Assembly: GCF_000801105.2 (NCBI RefSeq) | Contig: NC_079516.1 | Span: 21,179,043 to 21,243,042 of the forward strand | Length of the DNA stretch: 64,000 nt | Direction of reading: 5' to 3' | Source: Raphanus sativus | Lineage: Eukaryota; Streptophyta; Magnoliopsida; Brassicales; Brassicaceae | Shown: piece after piece, positions 58,979 through 64,000 of the stretch | Position numbering within the stretch: position 1 is the stretch's first letter | How the letters are laid out: the number at the start of each line of letters is the position of its first letter | Program-made: the position numbers and the translations under genes | Notes under the pieces: generated by a model | The model's input: the letters and a program-made list of their open reading frames with translations, nothing else | Database searches by the model: none | What the model was told of the DNA's origin: nothing

Positions 58979-59674
58979 CTAGGACTTGAGCCGCGACCCC
59001 ACACGGATGTTTGATTTAACTTGTGTTTAACGTAAACTCATAAACTATTAGTTTTATACAAACAAAATCTCATGTATATTTTTATGTCATAATTTACATA
59101 TAGAGTAGAATACTATATTTTAATATAGATGTTTGATAATAATTTTTTTACGTGTACATAATATTATATCAAAACTTTTTAACTTTATGCAATTTGATAT
59201 AATTTTACTATTCATATATTAACTTGTTGGTTTTTGTTAATTTATTTTAAAATGAAAAACACCTACAAATTTTTTACCTTAGTTTTATATATTATTATCA
59301 ATTTTATGATATTTTGTTTTCTTGAAAATTGAACTTTAGAAATTTTTATATTTGACTAAACTAAAGAAGATATTAATATATTTCTTATAAAAATTTTAAT
59401 ATAGACTATATATTTAAGTTTGTGCTTTTATTTTCACCACAAAAAACAACAACCATTATAATTAATTAATTTAAACTGATTTTAAATGTAGTTGCATGAT
59501 CTGAAAATAAAAATACAAAAAGGAAATATTTAATTTATTGTAATTATAATGGCTAATTATGTAAATAAAATGAAGTAATTAATCTGATATCTATGATTCC
59601 AAACAATTCTCATTTACCATGTTATCTATATTTCCAAACAGTATTAAAAGGTATTTCAGTTTTAATAATATAGA
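58979..59674 (-). mobile_element. Non-autonomous Helitron, 696 bp, degraded hairpin
   Basis: On minus: A|TCTATATTATTAAAACTG at 59674 and ...CAAGTCCTAG|T at 58979, preceded by a decayed GC stem. Confidence 0.7.
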
Positions 59675-60000
59675 TACTAAATCATAATAATAGTTATAAT
59701 GATATTTTCATTTTTGTTTAATATTTAAATGAATACTAAAATTTAATTTTTAAATAATGCATTTATCTCCGGTTAGCCAATTTGTGTAGATTAGTCAAAA
59801 TAGCTAAAACATATTAATTGTTTTGATATTCAGCATTTCTTTAGGAATGCTGAATCATATTAAATATTCTTTTAATGTGATTTATTAAATATGTGTATAT
59901 TAAAAGTGTTTTTCCTGCACTTCTGGCCTTAATAATTTTACAAACTTTTGTGAATGAATATTATTATCAAATTCAAAAACCATTAGAATAAGTTATTTTC

Positions 60001-60238
60001 AAATTTTAGTTTAAATGAGATTCACTCAATGACTCATCCAGGTAAATTTAATTGGTGCATCTAAATCGAAATGAAACTGTCCAAAATAACAAATTACAAT
60101 TTTGTAATATCCTAATAAAATATTTAGAACCAAGTTTAGACAGAAAAATAATCATGATATATTTTTCTAAAAATCTTCAAAATTACATTTTGTGCCAAAA
60201 TCGGAAATTGTATTTTTCCCGCCAAAAATTGTAAAATT
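60001..60238. repeat. Direct repeat copy 1 with an E2F-like site
   Basis: About 240 bp matching 63305-63550 in the same orientation (shared landmarks ATGACTCATCCAGGTAAAT, AGAACCAAGTTTAGACA, TTTTGTGCCAAAATCGGAAA). Ends with TTTCCCGCC (60215-60223), a canonical E2F site. Confidence 0.75.
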
Positions 60239-60600
60239 ACATTTTCAACACAAAAACTAGAAAACGCATTTTATCGCCGAAACCAAAAAAAAAATACATT
60301 TTCTTACAAAAAATGCAAATTCCATTGTTCACTAAAACAGTAGTATTTTTTATGTTTCATCTTCCCAAAAATTGCATAATCACTTCTTCTTTTTTTTTGC
60401 CAAAATAGCAAAAAGACATTTCTGACAAATCCACAAAAAAACAATTTTCGCCAAAATAACAAAAGGAAATTTTTTTTACCCAAACCTCTAAATCACATTT
60501 TTCCACCAAAATCGCTAATTCTATTTTCCCGTCAAAATGAAAAAATTGCATTTGTCGTCAAACCACAAAATTAAGTTCTTCCAAAATTGTACAGCATATC
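60174..60600. repeat. Degenerate ~28-bp minisatellite of CATTTTCCCGCCAAAA-like units
   Basis: Roughly 14 diverged units alternate an A-rich part and CATTTT plus a CGCCAAAA-like core (TTTCCCGCC at 60215, TTTCGCCAAAA near 60447, TTTCCCGTCAAAA near 60527). Confidence 0.6.
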
Positions 60601-60726
60601 CAATATCAACACTAAATAGTGAGACTTTCTAATCTCTTTTTTTTTGTGTGAGGTACTGACTACTGAGTTCACATTATTGGTTTACCAAAAAAAATTCAAT
60701 ATCAAAACTTTCTAGTATATACACAA

Positions 60727-61469
60727 CTAGGTGTTTTCTGCACCATGTGCAGTAATAAATCTTTTAATTAAAATTATATTTAAAATAAAATTACTAATAT
60801 ATTTTTTATTTTGATCAACATTAATATAAATTTTATTTAATTAAGCATAAAATTGAGAGAAAATACTTTTGTTTATTTTAATTATATTTAAAAATATATG
60901 TATATATTTAAAATAATATTCTTAGATAATTTTTATCTATTTATTTTGGTTAAATATATTAAATCAAGTTGTATAAAATTACTAAAAATTCATATAATTT
61001 TTTTGTAGTTATCAAAAATTAAAAATAAACAAGATTTATAAAATTTATAGATATCTACAAGAAAATAAATATCAAGATTAAAATTTTATAATTTAAAAAA
61101 AAACGTAGAAAAATTTGATCGTAATATGTAGTAATAAAATTGTATAATTATAAATTTAAATTAAATAATATTTCAAATTTGTGAGGTTATATTTAAATAT
61201 ATTTATTTTAGTGATGATTTAGATATGAGTAATTACCACATTATAAAAAGTCTACCAAAAATATAAATCAATATTAAATATAATCTATAAGTTATTTTCA
61301 TATTCTACAAAGTTTACCAAAAATGTATATCAACATTAAATGTAGATTTCTATGTCATATTTATCTATAAGACATGTAATAAATTTTCTTAGTCATGTTA
61401 TATTTTTTTATAAAAATGATTGTAGAGAAAACATGTGGCAAATCACTTTACAAATAATATTTATATAGA
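60727..61469 (-). mobile_element. Helitron, same family as 48919-50574
   Basis: On minus: ends with hairpin CTGCACATGGTGCAG then AAAACACCTAG|T at 60727. The 5' part (TAAAGTGATTTGCCACATG near 61440) matches the 48919 copy (GAAGTGATTTTGCCACATG). Confidence 0.65.
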
Positions 61470-61937
61470 ATTATACAAGTAAACTGACAAAAAAAAGAAA
61501 GTAAATTAAAGACCAATTGAACCAGAGGCGATTTAGTAAGCCGGTTTAGGTCGATTTAAAAGGTTCTTACAATTTATTTCAGACTTGTAATGATAAGCTA
61601 ATGGTTAAAATACGATTCTCTCCAGATCTCTTTCCGTTGTGCCTAACCAATCTGAAATCTGAATATAAATCAATTTAAAAATTGAGAAATAAACAAAAAG
61701 AAATTAGATAAAAGAGAACAACTAGAAAGGAAACTACAGAAACAAAAAAAAAGGAAATAGGAGTAACCCGCTTACTCTCGCGATTACAAAACCAAGTAGA
61801 AGTCAGTGCCGACTCAAATCTATTATAAATATAAGTGCCCACATCCTATGACCAACCATCACTGATTCTATTTCTTGCGCGTTAGTCAAAGCAAAAACAG
61901 AGTTCGTTCGAAGCCAAAACCCTAAGCGAAGAAGAAG

Positions 61938-62894
61938 ATGTCTAGAGACGACAGAGAAGTTGTTGACGAATCATCTACACTGGAGTTTGTCTCTTTACTT
62001 GGCCAAGGTGGCTTTGGCTCCGTCGCGCTCATGAGAGATTCCAAATCAAGGTTACATGCAGAGAAGTCATCTCCCATATATTACATAAACAATCTCGAGA
62101 AAGAGCATAGGATCATGCTTAGTTTTCATAACCATCTACGCATAGTCCAAACCACAAGTCCTAGTCTTCACGTAGACATCAATCTCCAACGTTGTTGCAT
62201 CTACATGGAGTTTGCCTCCAAAGGCACTCTCCACAACATGATCTCCAGCTTTCGCAGCCAACCAATGCCTGAGGTTGTAGTCGGACGTGCTGCTCTTATG
62301 ATCCTACAAGGACTCGAAGCTCTTCACTCCCGCGGCTAGGTTCACTGTGATCTCAAGCCAGCCAACGTTCTCATCTTCCCTTCCAAGAGTGTAGGACAGC
62401 CGTGGGATCTCAAGCTTGGTGATTTTGGTTTAGCCAAGGAACCTGGTTCGGATCCAAGGTCCTTATCCGGTGGTACGAAGCAGTATATGGCTCCTGAAGC
62501 TGTTGGAACCAATGGAGCGATGATGCTGATGGGACCGGGTGTTGATGTGTGGTCTCTAGGATGTGTTGTTCTTGAGATGTTTGGTGGCCGTCCAGAGAAG
62601 ATGGGAGATATTTACGCATGGAGACTTCCTGAGCTTGTGTCTCCCTTGGCCAACGATTTCTTGAGGAGGTGCATGGAGTTGCAACCCTCACGCAGAGCCA
62701 CCGCAGGGGATCTACTGAAACATCCTTTCGTTGCGCCGGAAAGAGTCATGAGGAGAGCCATTCCTCCACCACGGCCGGATCAGATGCTTTGCTACTGTCC
62801 TCCTGCCATAATGTTTCCTCCTCATGCCACAAGAAACAATGCTATGAAAGGAGTGCCGAGGATGATGACGATGGTTGTTAATAGCCATGTTTAG
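61938..62894 (+). pseudogene. MAPKKK-like protein kinase with one premature stop
   Basis: Single exon, 319 codons including terminator. Shows GQGGFGSVALMRD, HAEKSS (ATP-binding Lys), YMEFASKGTL hinge, then HSRG-TAG-VHCDLKPANVL, GDFGLA, GGTKQYMAPE and DVWSLGCVVLEM. The only lesion is TAG at 62337-62339, immediately before VHCDLKP, where relatives have Tyr (TAC/TAT). The downstream frame is fully open to 62894, so it is a young pseudogene or an allelic nonsense variant. It resembles intronless Arabidopsis MAPKKK-like genes (At3g45670/At3g46140/At5g27510 group, from memory). A TATA-like TATAAATATAA lies near 61825. It is flanked by the 60001 and 63305 direct repeats. Confidence 0.88.
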
Positions 62895-63304
62895 GTTTCT
62901 TTTGAGTCTGTCTTGATTCTTGCACAATGTACATAAGTCACTCATCAGTTTCAGGAACTTGAGTTTATGACTTTTTATCAGAGATGTTTGATTATTTGCC
63001 TAAGTGATTGTGATTTCATGAGAATCTGATATCTTGTAGTATTGCACAACTGTCAAACAAATATCATCACACTTTCAAGTTTGTCTCAGCATAGTAAGAT
63101 AATTGTAAACCAATGCAGTTTAACCATGAGAATATCTTATATAAAGAGGATTTAACTAGTCAGGTTTATCTGACACTAACTAGAATAACCCAATTATGAG
63201 AGTCTAGACGCTTCCTTGCTTGTTCATTTAGATGGACTATCTATATATTGATGAGAATTGGTATCTGGTTTATGTTAAAATAGACATCATTCAACTGAAA
63301 ATTA

Positions 63305-63550
63305 AAATTTTAGTTTAAATAAGATTCATTCAATGACTCATCCAGGTAAATCTAATTGGTGCATCCAGAATGTGGATTCCAGATAAAACTTTCCAAAATA
63401 ACAAATTACAAATTTACTTTATCCAAATAAAAAAATTTAGAACCAAGTTTAGACAAATAAATAATCATCATATATTTTTCTAAAAAGCTGCAAAATTACA
63501 TTTTGTGCCAAAATCGGAAATTATATTTTCCCGCCAAAAATTGTAAGATT
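63305..63550. repeat. Direct repeat copy 2 with an E2F-like site
   Basis: Second copy of the 60001-60238 sequence, ending with TTTCCCGCC at 63527-63535. The minisatellite that follows copy 1 is absent here. Confidence 0.75.
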
Positions 63551-64000
63551 ATAAAAGAAAGAGAGAAAAAACAGGCGATGGCGATTGAAACCTAGGTTAA
63601 CCATGGATTTTCGAAGGTGGGATTCGGGCAGTGAAGGAAAGTTGTGGAATCGAGCAGATCTTTCTCATGATAACACATCGGGATGATATGGTTTCGAAAT
63701 GGAATTTCGGCGAAACGGGCTTTGAAATATGGGTTTTGAAAGGATAGGATCTCTATGGAGATCTTTGGATTGGATATGGAATCAAGAGGATTAATCACAA
63801 GATTACAGAGAGGGATACTGGATCTTTTAAGCGATGGAACCTTGGAAATTATTGTTAGGACACTTGATTCTCGGATTGCAATTTCCAGAATCTGTTGTAG
63901 GAGATATAGTTTTAATGGGTTTCAAATTTGGAGTGAGGGGACGAGCATATGGAATTATTATAAAAGGAGATGTGAGCTAGAACTAATTATCACAGTTTCA
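63551..64000. other. Window end, no supported gene
   Basis: Higher G+C than the surroundings. Short open pieces (MDFRRWDSGSEGKLWN from 63603) break at stops. May be transposon-derived coding remnants; not identified. Confidence 0.3.

Noticed and set aside
60357..60551. 64-codon minus-strand frame with repetitive FxxFG-like sequence
   Set aside because: Its periodicity comes from the underlying ~28-bp minisatellite.
1..64000. CRISPR arrays, operons, bacterial-type promoters, tRNA and rRNA genes
   Set aside because: The sequence is plant nuclear. Regular spacer-repeat arrays and tRNA/rRNA secondary-structure signatures were not seen; the GGTATCAGAGC at 16437 is a retroelement primer site, not a tRNA.

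Overview
This is a plant nuclear window, almost certainly from a Brassicaceae species (Brassica or a close relative). Genes have short GT-AG introns, intergenic DNA is very AT-rich, and the transposon types (small Helitrons ending in a GC hairpin plus CTAG, hAT elements, TTA/TAA-flanked MITEs) are those expected in a crucifer. From memory of Arabidopsis chromosome 5, without any search, several genes look collinear in reverse order: cytochrome c6A (like At5g45040), a possible scrap of the next gene, glutathionyl-hydroquinone reductase (like At5g45020), an FBD F-box relic, a TIR-only protein (like At5g45000) and a GT77-type glycosyltransferase (like At5g44820).

Layout. 1-1.46 kb: end of a Helitron and the promoter of an LRR receptor kinase with a duplicated W-box block. 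1.46-4.63 kb: intact LRR-XII type receptor kinase (1006 aa, two exons). 5.1-5.85 kb: hAT-like MITE. 6.0-7.0 kb: cytochrome c6A, six exons. 7.7-8.9 kb (minus): glutathionyl-hydroquinone reductase, four exons. 10.2-11.0 kb (minus): FBD/LRR F-box relic split by a MITE. 11.1-16.1 kb: a 5.05-kb hAT transposon with a perfect 8-bp target duplication and an open 828-aa transposase. 16.2-17.5 kb: LTR retroelement fragment and Helitron. 18.3-19.1 kb: TIR protein with a C-terminal membrane anchor. 20.5-20.8 kb: 5'-truncated LINE. 21.2-23.2 kb: decayed RRM-protein locus. 24.2 kb: 56-aa gene. 25.3-26.2 kb (minus): unrecognised gene relic. 29.3-31.5 kb (minus): intact cytosolic HSP70 with a heat-shock element. 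32.8-38.9 kb: hAT element and nested Helitrons. 39.1-40.5 kb: glycosyltransferase broken by an 8-bp duplication. 41-61.9 kb: AT-rich transposon graveyard with many Helitrons, an RPA/DUF223 pseudogene and a MITE. 61.9-62.9 kb: protein-kinase copy with one nonsense codon, flanked by direct repeats carrying E2F-like sites.

The working host genes are housekeeping (HSP70, c6A, GSH-quinone reductase) or immune-type (LRR-RLK, TIR). Everything else records transposition. The most unusual pattern is a set of at least eleven tiny insertions (about 10-25 bp: a few unique bases plus an A-tail) flanked by 12-19 bp direct repeats. They look like extremely truncated retroposition products. The second most notable item is the apparently intact hAT element, whose leader holds a 43-bp-arm hairpin, together with an 8-bp scar of hAT-footprint form in the glycosyltransferase gene.
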